A stretch of DNA of 64,000 nt, taken from contig CAILEM010000060.1 of NCBI GenBank assembly GCA_903833215.1, positions 124,001-188,000 on the forward strand, written 5' to 3'. The position numbers and the translations under genes are program-made. This DNA comes from an uncultured Armatimonadota bacterium. Its GTDB lineage: Bacteria > Armatimonadota > Fimbriimonadia > Fimbriimonadales > Fimbriimonadaceae. This document shows, piece after piece, positions 34,701 to 42,473 of this stretch (its first letter is position 1; every line of letters starts with the position of its first letter). Under the pieces are notes generated by a model. It had not been told where the DNA came from. It searched no databases and worked only from the letters and a program-made list of their open reading frames with translations.

Positions 34701-37261
34701 ACCGCTACTAAGTCGTCGACTATTACGTTTGGTAGGCCGAGCGTTGCCCCCGCGTTTGTCCATGTTTGGCCGGAATTTGCGGTTTGAAAGACGCCGACAT
34801 CGGTTCCGACATACCAAGTTGAAGCGGGGTTATCGATGTCCCGGGAGATAGCATTCAGGCTTACATCTGGCAACCCCGACCCACCGCTTCCAGAGACACC
34901 AATAAAGGTGACCGTGGCTGAGGTTGTATTCGTGCAACGAAACAGGTGCGATATCCCACGTCCCGTCCCCGAATAGCCCACCAAAATGTCGTTAGGATTA
35001 GTCGGACTCACCGTGATCGAAGTAATCGCAGCCTTCGGGAGGGTCGCCGTGGCCTTGCTCAGTTCGGTCCAGGTAGCTCCCTGATCCTTTGTCATGTAAA
35101 CCGCGCCATCGTTCGAACCCGTATAGATCGTCTTCTGATCCGTTGGCGAAACGGCAATGGCCTGTACCACGGCAGTTTTGCTTGTCTTGTCTGTAAGATC
35201 CTGACCACCTAGAGCGCTGCTCCACTGCTGCTGGGTTTCATCGTATCGATATAGGTAGTTCGTCGCCGAATACATCAGATATTGATTCTGTGGATCCAAT
35301 GTCAGTGCCGTAACGAACGGAGAGTTCTCGTTGGCGGATGCGCCGTTCTTGATAAGCGAACTGGTGTTCCATCCATCAGTCGTCTTGTAAATCAAAAATC
35401 CGTCGATTGTGGCGTACTGAATCAGGGGATTCGCCCGATTGATCGCGCATCCACCGCCATCTCCGCCTGCGACGTTGAGCCAATTAGCAAGGTCGCCTCT
35501 TGAAATTGGGGTGGCGTTGTCTTGGGTTCCACCAAGCATGATGTTCGCGTTGGATGGGTGGAACGCTACCTTGTAGAACATCGTGTTGCCCAGGTACCGA
35601 TTCAATGGCGAGACAGCATTTCGCCCCGTTGCGCTGTTGTAGCTGAGGCTATAGACGCCGCCATCGTTGCTGAAAACAGCCAGATTTGGATTGGTGGGGC
35701 AGACGGCCAAGCAGTGCTGATCGTTATGGGAAATGGCGTTTCCGTTGAGGTCATAGGTTGGCCCTCCAATCGAAGTCCAACTGTTTCCACCATCCACCGA
35801 CTCCGTCAAATCGATTTGGCCAAGAAAGAGGATATCCGTGTTGGTTGTGCCGACGACCCGGTTGCCGCACTCAAGGTGATAGTCGTAGTAGCTCTGTGAA
35901 AAGTTATAGCTGTTCGAGCCCAACGGCAAATTGCCACTCTGATCGGTCCAGGTCGCACCCTTGTTGGTGCTTGTGATCAGTCTCGTGTTCTCCGAGTCGA
36001 GCACATACACCGCGTTTGGGTTCGTCGGCGAGGTCGCGACGCAATAGGCGTAGTGGATGGAACCATCCTTGCTGATTGGGCTGGCGAGCAGTTTCCATGT
36101 TTGCCCATGATCATCAGACGAATAGACTCGCGACGAAACCCCGGTACTGGTTGCGATACCGGCCGCAACGGCATAGAAGCGCACGGCCCCGTTGCTTGGA
36201 ACGCTTGCTGCTAATGCTGGCCATAGGAAATCGGTGCCTCCCACCTGGAGGATCGTCCATGTTTGCCCACCATCCGTCGACCGATATAGGAATCCATAGT
36301 GGCCAACATCTCCAGTCCCGGCTATCAACGTCTGGCTGTTGGTGGGGTCAATGAGTAGCTTAGCAACCCCAACTTGCCCCAAGCTGGCGGATGCTATCTC
36401 GGTCCACGTCACGCCACCTTCAGTGGATTTCATAATCCCATAACTTCCTGCGAGATATCCGTGATAGTCGCCAAGGCAGGCGTAGATCGTCGCGCTATTC
36501 GTTGGGTCGACCACGATCTGGTTCACACCGAGCTGATTCCAAGATGCCGAAAGCCAGGTCCAATTAGCACCTGAGTTTGTGCTCTTCCACACTCCACCTT
36601 GAGCTCCGGCTGCATAGATAATCTGCGCGTTATTTGGGTCATATGCTAGGGCATTGACGCGTCCGTTGATCGGCCCGATGCCGTAGTAGGGGTTGTAGGG
36701 AACCGCAAGGTTGGTAGGTCCTACAAAACTCCATAGATTCTGTGAAGTAGGGTCGGCACCATAGGAATCAAATAGGGTTGGCTTCATTTGGGCAGCGTGC
36801 CCCCATCCGTTAGCCAAACCGTCCCAGTTCACTTTGTCTTTCGGAAATGCCCTCTGATTGATGAAATACCGGTACGCCTTTAGATAGTCGCCTTTGTCCT
36901 TCTCAATTCGCTTATCTGGGCTTGCCTTGGGCTCATCATCATCGCCAAGGTGATCGATCTTGCGACTCAGCGATTCGATCGAGGTCATGTCCACTGGTTC
37001 TTCATCTGCATCCAGCGGATGGACGCCGGGGATAGTGGCAAGGCGCTTCGTTGCGTCCTTATCGTCGACTCCCGCATTCAGTTGAACCAGGAAGACGTGG
37101 GTTCCCCGAAGTCGCGACTCAAGCCTTCCCATCGGGTGGATGGCATTTGCCAATCGCTCGACCGAAAATCCCGGTTTTGTTCGAATGTAGATTTCCGAGT
37201 GATGGATAGCATTAATAAAGCGAGTGCTGGCTAAAGCAATCAAAGCAGAAATTAGCATCAT
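31784..37261 (-). CDS. Giant exported protein: sortilin-like propeller plus ten Ig-like repeats
   Basis: The 1825-residue product starts with a short hydrophobic segment (MLISALIALASTRFI), then a charged pro-region. Residues about 185-890 form a BNR/sortilin (Vps10)-type beta-propeller with many YRSTDGGQTWT-like units and the DPTNS turn. From about residue 895 to the end there are ten repeats of roughly 92 residues, each an Ig-like beta-sandwich of the pattern ISVSPTTVAGG, GTVLLTGSAP, GGMLVSLSS, VPASV and ATFTV. It ends exactly at the last repeat, with no sorting motif or membrane anchor seen. The role is probably adhesion or surface binding. Repeat DNA has diverged enough that misassembly is not obvious. 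The gene stands alone. Confidence 0.85.
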   Translation of the reverse strand: MMLISALIALASTRFINAIHHSEIYIRTKPGFSVERLANAIHPMGRLESRLRGTHVFLVQLNAGVDDKDATKRLATIPGVHPLDADEEPVDMTSIESLSRKIDHLGDDDEPKASPDKRIEKDKGDYLKAYRYFINQRAFPKDKVNWDGLANGWGHAAQMKPTLFDSYGADPTSQNLWSFVGPTNLAVPYNPYYGIGPINGRVNALAYDPNNAQIIYAAGAQGGVWKSTNSGANWTWLSASWNQLGVNQIVVDPTNSATIYACLGDYHGYLAGSYGIMKSTEGGVTWTEIASASLGQVGVAKLLIDPTNSQTLIAGTGDVGHYGFLYRSTDGGQTWTILQVGGTDFLWPALAASVPSNGAVRFYAVAAGIATSTGVSSRVYSSDDHGQTWKLLASPISKDGSIHYAYCVATSPTNPNAVYVLDSENTRLITSTNKGATWTDQSGNLPLGSNSYNFSQSYYDYHLECGNRVVGTTNTDILFLGQIDLTESVDGGNSWTSIGGPTYDLNGNAISHNDQHCLAVCPTNPNLAVFSNDGGVYSLSYNSATGRNAVSPLNRYLGNTMFYKVAFHPSNANIMLGGTQDNATPISRGDLANWLNVAGGDGGGCAINRANPLIQYATIDGFLIYKTTDGWNTSSLIKNGASANENSPFVTALTLDPQNQYLMYSATNYLYRYDETQQQWSSALGGQDLTDKTSKTAVVQAIAVSPTDQKTIYTGSNDGAVYMTKDQGATWTELSKATATLPKAAITSITVSPTNPNDILVGYSGTGRGISHLFRCTNTTSATVTFIGVSGSGGSGLPDVSLNAISRDIDNPASTWYVGTDVGVFQTANSGQTWTNAGATLGLPNVIVDDLVAVSGTRYLNAGTYGRGLWRLQIPPQAIVPSLTNLTVAPSSIAAGTQATGTVTLSSSAPSGGLVVSLSSTNTSAATVSSSVTVPAGATSATFAISGNPSLSATASVTINATQGNATFSLPLKVVVLGLSGLSLSPATVSGGNFSTGTVTLSVAASGSGSIVNLSSDNLSAVVPASVTVPSGATTATFQVATTSVNTTTYATISASMGTSLQKALLTINPPALTSISVSPTTVAGGNSSIGTVLLTGSAPIGGMLVSLSSSNVAATVPASVFVGAGFSTATFTVNTVAVSSSVVAAISGTLNGVTVSANLKVSPPSLSGITLAPSQVFGSTSSTATLTLNGPVGPGGLQVSLKSSNVAATVPATVTIPTGVTTGTFTVTTSTVDFSATSTISATLAGITQSATLTIDPLSVAGLSISPNAVVGGNSATGTVTLNAPAPVGGFSVFLRSSLAWAIVPANVTVPAGSSSATFTIQTTKAYYTDTATITAGSGVTVVYATLAVQIPMLSSIAVLPTEVVGGNIAGGSVILARQAPAGGVTVSLSSTAGGSVPPSLFVPAGSSIGTFRVTTSGVASSTQVMISASLDGVTQSTSLTLTPAGLYLFLISPQAVRDGASSTGTIYLSGAAPTGGLVATVTSSSVDAKAPATVTIPAGASSVDFTITTLPVVKETDVTLTVKLGTLKGTNPMRLLPPAVTAITLSTSSVVGSSTAVVNGTVTLSAPPVAAYSVILSSADKKAVTVPASVLFKAGAVTATFKVSHLRVSAATNAGITASAGGVSQSATLMVNPFVVTSMTATPSSVIGGADSIGTVTLNAVPASAAVVVKLASSSTAVKLPLSASVAVGMSSESFTITTTAVSSPVTASVTGTYDSSSASTTVSVQVPTLLSVAVSPTAVRGVLATVVTGTVKLTGPAPVGGMVVSLSSSASCATVPATVTILAGRTSATFSVKHSKVTASTPATVTATQGGLSASAVLTVNP

Positions 37262-37502
37262 AACTAGTGCACCTTTACACTGCGCGAAGTATCGGCCTTT
37301 ATTTTGCTATTCGGAAGGGCTCACAAAAACAATAGGCCTTTATCGCGAATGTTGGCGGCATTTAGCCTAGTGCCCAAGGTCCTTTTTACCGGGTGTCGTG
37401 CACTTTGGAAGCTGCTTCTCCCTCCTTACTCCTGGGTCATCGCAAGCGGCGAACCGCACAGCCGTCATTCTTCAGCCTCATTCGATGCATCATTGATTAT
37501 CT

Positions 37503-38285
37503 GTGAAGAGGATCGAGTTCGAAGGAATAGTTGTGGAAGTGGATGAAGAGCGGACAGCTCCGCTTTACCAACCGTATTGGCCACCACTCGATTGGTGCCA
37601 GTGCGATGGCTGCACCAACGCTCGAATGTGCCGGATCGATGGATCTCCTACGGAGCAAATCCAAGTTTTGGAAGCTCTGGACATGGACCCTCGAATTCCT
37701 TATTCGACGTCTTCAGTGCGACAATTTCGTCCAAAGTCCCGCCACCATACACAACGAGTCTCCTGCTGGCCCGCATACGGCAAGATCGTGGGATTTGAGT
37801 CCACACCAAAGCGGAGGTTTGACAGGCACAATTCCATGTGGGTGGATAGCCGCTTGAAGATGGTTAAGGCGGCCATCGAGAGCCCGATGCAACCCTTGCC
37901 CGAAGGGCCAGACCTCATCTACATCATTGCGTCCAACCGTCTTCTTTGGCTCTACGGCGAAGTGTGCGGGTTTCGGTCTGACTACGTGTTGAGAGCCTGC
38001 CCAACTTGCCGCGGTGAGTGGCGAGAGACGGGCTATCTCAAGCGGCACAGCTTCATTCCCGACTGGAAACACCTTCCCGAACTCAAGGAAGTCTTACGTC
38101 GGGGCAGACAAAGGGTGTACGTCGAGTTCTGCTCAAAGTGCGGACGCATGGACTACCAAATCGTCGAAGCCAAGCCCCCGTTCCGCACAAAGAGCCATCT
38201 CTACCGAGATAAGCTACGAGCCCTAGAGTCAGGGACCTATCGTTACTCGCTTCTCCAGACCGACCAAGATTCTGGATCGCTGTAG
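37503..38285 (+). CDS. Hypothetical protein with Cys-pair motifs
   Basis: This 260-residue protein is not recognised. Two cysteine clusters suggest zinc binding: CQCDGCTNARMC near residues 32-43 and a CPTC plus CSKC pair in the C-terminal half (RACPTCRGEW and VEFCSKCGRMDY). The surrounding sequence is rich in basic and aromatic residues, without membrane segments, so it is probably a soluble cytoplasmic protein. The start is a GTG with GAAGAG-like bases after it but no good ribosome-binding site; the true start may be slightly downstream. It begins a region of unrecognised small genes that extends to the restriction-modification locus. Confidence 0.5.
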   Translation: MKRIEFEGIVVEVDEERTAPLYQPYWPPLDWCQCDGCTNARMCRIDGSPTEQIQVLEALDMDPRIPYSTSSVRQFRPKSRHHTQRVSCWPAYGKIVGFESTPKRRFDRHNSMWVDSRLKMVKAAIESPMQPLPEGPDLIYIIASNRLLWLYGEVCGFRSDYVLRACPTCRGEWRETGYLKRHSFIPDWKHLPELKEVLRRGRQRVYVEFCSKCGRMDYQIVEAKPPFRTKSHLYRDKLRALESGTYRYSLLQTDQDSGSL

Positions 38286-38405
38286 ACCCGCCCAAGTCCA
38301 TAGCCCGACATGAGTGAGCATTCACGCGTATGCGACTCGACCGCCCCTTCAACGACCGACATTCGCAATGGTCGCAACACTTTCTAACCTCTACTGCATT
38401 TCGAT

Positions 38406-38828
38406 TTAGACCACAGCTTCCGCAGCGATTCGCTCTTTGACGCTTATCTCGTCCACTGCCTTGAGTTCACCACGAATCTCATCTCCAAAGAGTTCGAGTG
38501 TCGTTCGCCTAATAAAAGGAAGGTGACTTCCGAGAAGCTTTGCGAGGTCGCCGTTTAGCTCGAGCGGCTCAAGACTGCAGCGGACAAACAGAAGAGGACA
38601 TTGATCCAACGGCAATCCTTGGTTGTAGAGCTCAACCATCCATTGGAATACTAACCAGTATCCGAACAGCGCCTCCGCACCGTTTACGTGATCTACGGTA
38701 TCGAGATACAACGCCGGAATATCCCCAACAACCACCCACATTCCGGCGTCAGCATTTTCGAGCGGTTCAATTTCGGCGTAGAACACCGCCAGCTTTGGAA
38801 ACCCTCGATCATAGTGAATGTTCTTCAC
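38406..38828 (-). CDS. Hypothetical protein, 140 aa
   Basis: No family is recognised. The 140-residue product is soluble and acidic overall, with a beta-rich start (LAVFYAEIEPLENADAGMWVVVGDIPALYLD), a central helical part (GAEALFGYWLVFQWMVELYNQG) and a charged end. The GTG start is 6 bases after the stop of a 40-codon gene and has GGTGAG just upstream, so the two probably form an operon. The sequence has the look of a small immunity or cargo-type protein, but nothing specific supports this. Confidence 0.5.
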   Translation of the reverse strand: MKNIHYDRGFPKLAVFYAEIEPLENADAGMWVVVGDIPALYLDTVDHVNGAEALFGYWLVFQWMVELYNQGLPLDQCPLLFVRCSLEPLELNGDLAKLLGSHLPFIRRTTLELFGDEIRGELKAVDEISVKERIAAEAVV

Positions 38829-38834
38829 CGACGC

Positions 38835-38957
38835 TCACCATCGCTGGGCCAGCAAGAACTCCCTGGCCTCGTGGACGAGTTCCGCGAGGTCCATGCCCAC
38901 CTCCGAATCCCCACGATCCAGGAGTTCGATAGGAGTCATTTTTGACTTGTCAGTCAT
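38835..38957 (-). CDS. Small hypothetical protein, 40 aa
   Basis: The frame starts at an ATG at 38957 and encodes 40 residues beginning MTDKSKMTPIELLDRGDSE and ending HEAREFLLAQRW. The chain is acidic and helical in pattern, and the reading frame is directly followed by the 140-residue gene with a 6-base gap. This tight arrangement and protein-like composition suggest that it is real. The function is unknown. Confidence 0.4.
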   Translation of the reverse strand: MTDKSKMTPIELLDRGDSEVGMDLAELVHEAREFLLAQRW

Positions 38958-39039
38958 GAAGTTGGTCCGTCTGCGAAGGTGAATTCGCCGTTAATTACGT
39001 AGTTTGCCGTCCCAATTTCGCGCTCCTGTGCTACTTGGC

Positions 39040-39927
39040 CTAGGCGTTGCCTTCCACAATCTGGCGGAGTAAATCAACTTCCTTAGGTGTAAAGGATGCG
39101 CTCAGGAGTTCTTTGGTGTTGATATACGTTGGTGATCCAGCAAGAGAAATCTCGTGGTCAAGGAAGAGGCTTTTTCGTCCAAGCAGATCACGCCATCGTT
39201 GATATATTTCTGGCCCGTTGGGCAGCCAGAGCCAATCCTTATTCAGGGCAAACATCTTTGGATCCAGATTGATCCTTAGGAACTGACAATAAACAAGCTT
39301 CGCATCATGAAAGCTGCAACCGCGAAAGTCGTTTGGCGGCATCTCAGGACAACCAGGATCTTGGCTCCGGAAATCAACCGATTTCAGTAATCCGGAAAAA
39401 GTAGAGCCGACGAATCTGGCACCAAGAAAATTGACCCCGTCCAATCGACAATCGACAAATTGGCACGCTTCATAGAGTTCACATGAATGGGCTGAACTCC
39501 GCAGGTTGCACTTTTCAAATCTAACGTTCTTAAAGAGATTGGGGACCTTTTCTTTCGAAAAGATATCGATGCCTCCAAAGGCACAATGATTCATGTCGCA
39601 TCTTATGAACTGGCAGTCAGTAATATGCGCTTCCCAGAACCCGACGAAAGGCATTTTGCACCGTTCAAAAATGCAATTTGTCCATTCCAAATCCATAAAC
39701 CCGCAGTCTGAGAAATCGCAATCATGGAAGTGCAAATCAGTTAGGTGAGAGTCTCTTACTGTGAGTGGCTTCGTGGTCGCAGCTAACTCACAGCCATCGA
39801 CCAACCCGGTATCTCTCTGAGAAGATTCAGCAACACTTTGACCCCGAATCACGCTTCTATCGGCTACACTCCCGTCTGCCAAATCCGCCAATTCGCCATT
39901 CTCCCGTAAACAATCAATAAAACGCAT
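39040..39927 (-). CDS. Pentapeptide-repeat protein
   Basis: The 295-residue product has a degenerate pentapeptide-repeat region at about residues 55-215. The units have the A(D/N)LxF character with Cys, Phe and Leu at the inner positions: DLHFHDCDFSDCGFMDLEW, CIFERCKMPFVGF, CQFIRCDMNHCAFGG, FEKCNLRSS and VDCRLDGVNFLGARFVGSTF. These form a right-handed quadrilateral beta-helix. The C-terminal 80 residues are outside the helix and carry a helical tail. Such proteins can be DNA mimics that protect gyrase or structural modules; which applies here is not visible. The unusual cysteine content sets it apart from the common quinolone-resistance type. Confidence 0.75.
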   Translation of the reverse strand: MRFIDCLRENGELADLADGSVADRSVIRGQSVAESSQRDTGLVDGCELAATTKPLTVRDSHLTDLHFHDCDFSDCGFMDLEWTNCIFERCKMPFVGFWEAHITDCQFIRCDMNHCAFGGIDIFSKEKVPNLFKNVRFEKCNLRSSAHSCELYEACQFVDCRLDGVNFLGARFVGSTFSGLLKSVDFRSQDPGCPEMPPNDFRGCSFHDAKLVYCQFLRINLDPKMFALNKDWLWLPNGPEIYQRWRDLLGRKSLFLDHEISLAGSPTYINTKELLSASFTPKEVDLLRQIVEGNA

Positions 39928-40015
39928 ATGCCCTTCAATCTTTTTCGGAAGGTGGTTATCGAATGCTGACCTTCCCCATGCCCCGTACTAGGTTAACTGA
40001 CTCAACTATCCACGA

Positions 40016-40561
40016 TCACTCAAACCTAGGATCTGGGCCATATCCCATGGTAAACGCCCGCATCTTCATCAACTTACTCAGATTCCAGTCATCTTCCGAT
40101 CCGACTAAGCGAAGCCCAACGCTCCCATATAATTCCAAGATAGGGTCAAATTCAGCTTTGAACCTATCGGTTCCTACTACGACGGGCTTGCCATAATGGA
40201 CTGAGGATTTTGGTGGGCGGGCGAGCGACCACCTGGCATCCGGATAGAGGGTCAGAAAAGTCTCTCTCCACATTAGGCCAGCATCAAACACCATTGCATA
40301 CGCTCCGTCGTCTAGGATGTCTCGCGACATTACTGAGCCAAGTGTCTTGGCTACATGAGGCGGTAGCTTGCTAAGCTCCGCTTCGAATTCAACTTCAGTA
40401 AGAACATCCAAGGCGCCTACCCGGGCAATCAGGCTTGGAATAAGGTCGATTTCGGCGTCACCTGAGCCTGGCGTTATTCTTTGCCCAAACTCTGAGAAAA
40501 AGAACTCCGATATCCGCTGAACTCTTTGCTGCATTTGGTCAACGATCATCCCAAACGCCAA
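40016..40561 (-). CDS. Hypothetical protein, 181 aa
   Basis: No family is recognised. The chain is soluble, with an N-terminal helix (MIVDQMQQRVQRISEFFFSEFGQR) and alternating hydrophobic strands later (AYAMVFDAGLMWRETFLTLYPD, GKPVVVGTDRF). The TTG start has GGAG six bases upstream, which supports it over the ATG four codons later. It is upstream of the pentapeptide-repeat gene on the same strand with an 88-base gap. The content gives no functional clue. Confidence 0.5.
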   Translation of the reverse strand: MAFGMIVDQMQQRVQRISEFFFSEFGQRITPGSGDAEIDLIPSLIARVGALDVLTEVEFEAELSKLPPHVAKTLGSVMSRDILDDGAYAMVFDAGLMWRETFLTLYPDARWSLARPPKSSVHYGKPVVVGTDRFKAEFDPILELYGSVGLRLVGSEDDWNLSKLMKMRAFTMGYGPDPRFE

Positions 40562-41299
40562 TTGAAGCTCCTTCGGAGATTTGGCCTTGGGCCAGCGACC
40601 AAACGGATTATCATCATAGTCCTAGCTCATTTCAACACCGATAGAACCTGAATTCCAATATTAATCGCCTCTCGGATAACCTTCGGAGAAACTCTCGGAC
40701 AATTTGCCTAAGACTCTTGCCCCTCGTTTGAGTCAACCTCCTATGCAGTATTGGGCTAATATATCCGTGGCACACATGCTATTCACTAGTAGGGTTAGCG
40801 GCTCGCGCGTGTTGCCACGTATTGGACAGTGCGTTAACTTTGCCAGCTATTAGCAGTGAACGAGTTCTGTGTAGACGTCGGTTTGGTGTACGGTGTGTGC
40901 TTCGCTGGCAGCAACTATGTGGCTAATTTCCTTTGCGACAACCTTGTGTTATGCAACAGGCGTGAAGCCGTACCATCCTGTATTAATCGTGTCGCCGGGT
41001 CGTATTGACATGAACGTCGTTGGTGATTTGAACGCACCAAGTACGCAGTCATCGTCGTGCGGGTCGTGGATAACGAGCAGGTATAACAATTCTCGCGATT
41101 CGTTGTCCGTTTGCATTTCGTTGGTCTTGTCAGTGTAGTTGTTCATAGATTACATTATAGCAGTTGGTGGAACTGCGGTTCCGCTGGTACTACTAATAGT
41201 AATGTGGATACGTAGCTACAATTCACTGTGTCTTTAGGTATTATTTTTCGTTGTTGTCAATAGGAATGAACATTGAGGGAACAGAGTAAAGCTCTCGGG
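40562..41299. other. AT-richer spacer before the restriction-modification locus
   Basis: This 740-base stretch has no convincing large gene. One short minus-strand frame at 40949-41146 is listed separately as a possible gene. The rest has no recognisable protein segment, RNA gene or long repeat. The base composition is visibly more AT-rich than the housekeeping part of the window, in line with an accessory region. Confidence 0.4.
40949..41146 (-). CDS. Possible small protein, 65 aa
   Basis: The frame encodes 65 residues with protein-like composition, including ELLYLLVIHDPHDDDCVLGAF and a C-terminal aromatic segment (GDTINTGWYGFTPVA). TATAAT lies about 9 bases before the ATG on the minus strand, which would fit a leaderless transcript. 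No family is recognised and there is no ribosome-binding site, so this is a weak call. The opposite-strand frame over the same bases looks less like a protein. Confidence 0.3.
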   Translation of the reverse strand: MNNYTDKTNEMQTDNESRELLYLLVIHDPHDDDCVLGAFKSPTTFMSIRPGDTINTGWYGFTPVA

Positions 41300-41443
41300 G
41301 TGGTTTCCCTTCTCGGCTGTCGTTGCAGATGCGGCCATGAATGGTTACCTCGTGATAAAAAAGAGAATCCTCGCGTCTGCCCTAAATGCAAGAGCCCCTA
41401 TTGGGACAAACCTAAGAAGAAGGATGTTGATGCAGCAGGGTGA
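41300..41443 (+). CDS. Small zinc-ribbon protein upstream of the methyltransferase
   Basis: The frame encodes about 47 residues with a treble-clef-like zinc ribbon: CRCGHEWLPRD, then RVCPKCKSPYWDKPKK. The two CxC/CPxC pairs and the SPYWDKP tail are a familiar pattern in small zinc-ribbon proteins of mobile and defence regions. The start is uncertain: a GTG at 41300 is used here, and a TTG at 41273 is in the same frame. The stop overlaps the methyltransferase start by 14 bases. The frame is open over the whole motif and its codons fit a protein, which is why I call it despite the weak start. Confidence 0.5.
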   Translation: MVSLLGCRCRCGHEWLPRDKKENPRVCPKCKSPYWDKPKKKDVDAAG

Positions 41444-42473
41444 TGATTTCCAGAAAAACGAACCGGATAGTTCCCCGGCGGCAACCGATGCTAGCAACCG
41501 TTCCTTTAACAGTGTTTGCGCGCCTTGGCTACGAGTGCCAGATCCTGAGATCATGCGCCCTAGAGTTGCGTCGTTCTTTAGCGGAATCGGGGGATTTGAA
41601 CTTGGCTTTGAACGGGCTGGATTTAGCACCAGCTTTTTTTGCGAGAAAGAGCCGTTTTGCCGAGAAATTCTAGCTCGGCACTGGCCTAACGTTGAGCTAG
41701 CTCAAGACATTAAGGAGGTTAGTGGTGCAGAAATCCCTAGATCTGAGGTTTGGACAGGAGGATTCCCCTGTCAAGACGTATCGCTGGCTCGCGCTAGCAC
41801 AAGAGATGGGCTTAAAGGGGGACGATCTGGACTCTTTTATGAGTTCGCTCGGCTTGTTGGAGAGTGCAAACCCGGAGTTGTCGTCATCGAAAACGTCCCA
41901 GGTCTTTTATCTTCCCACGCCGGGCGCGATTTCGGATCAGTCGTCACTACGCTGGGGCAACTCGGGTATGGCGTGGCGTGGCGTGTGCTTAACAGCAAAC
42001 ACTTCGGAGTCCCACAATCTCGCCAGCGTCTCTACATTGTCGGATGCTATCGAGACCCAGTTTCCGCAGGAGAGATACTTTTTGAGCCCGAATGCAGCGA
42101 GGGGGATCATAAGACGAGTCACAAGCCAAAACAGAAGGCTCTTTCCCCCTTTATTGAAAGCTCTCCAGTTACTAGCGGAGGAGCAGTAGTCCCAAAGCTC
42201 GCATTCTGCCTTGCAGCAACCTCCGGACGTCACACAGGAACCGACTGGAGTCGAACTTATGTTGCGTACGAGAAGGCCGTTCGACGTCTTACTCCTAAAG
42301 AATGTGAAAGAATTCAAGGGTTTCCGGATGACTGGACTATGCCGAATCCGGCAACTTTCAGTGACTTGGATAAGCTAGAAAGCAAGAGGTACTACGCTCT
42401 AGGGAATGCGGTATCGGTTCCAGTCGCCCAGTGGCTGGGCCAACGAATTCGGGCTCATTATTGGCCTAAGTGA
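41430..42473 (+). CDS. C5-cytosine DNA methyltransferase
   Basis: This is a Dcm-type methyltransferase of 347 residues. Motif I is VASFFSGIGGFELGF, the catalytic Pro-Cys of motif IV is in TGGFPCQDVS, motif VI is ENVPGL, motif VIII is QSRQRLYIVG, motif IX is RRLTPKECERIQGFPDDW and motif X is YYALGNAVSVPVAQWL. It methylates cytosine C5 in a specific site that cannot be read from sequence. I chose the ATG at 41430, which has AAGAAGG upstream; a start at 41337 would add residues that belong to the zinc-ribbon frame's DNA. It is convergent with the HNH nuclease gene and overlaps it by 8 bases, as expected for a compact type II system. Confidence 0.9.
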   Translation: MQQGDDFQKNEPDSSPAATDASNRSFNSVCAPWLRVPDPEIMRPRVASFFSGIGGFELGFERAGFSTSFFCEKEPFCREILARHWPNVELAQDIKEVSGAEIPRSEVWTGGFPCQDVSLARASTRDGLKGGRSGLFYEFARLVGECKPGVVVIENVPGLLSSHAGRDFGSVVTTLGQLGYGVAWRVLNSKHFGVPQSRQRLYIVGCYRDPVSAGEILFEPECSEGDHKTSHKPKQKALSPFIESSPVTSGGAVVPKLAFCLAATSGRHTGTDWSRTYVAYEKAVRRLTPKECERIQGFPDDWTMPNPATFSDLDKLESKRYYALGNAVSVPVAQWLGQRIRAHYWPK

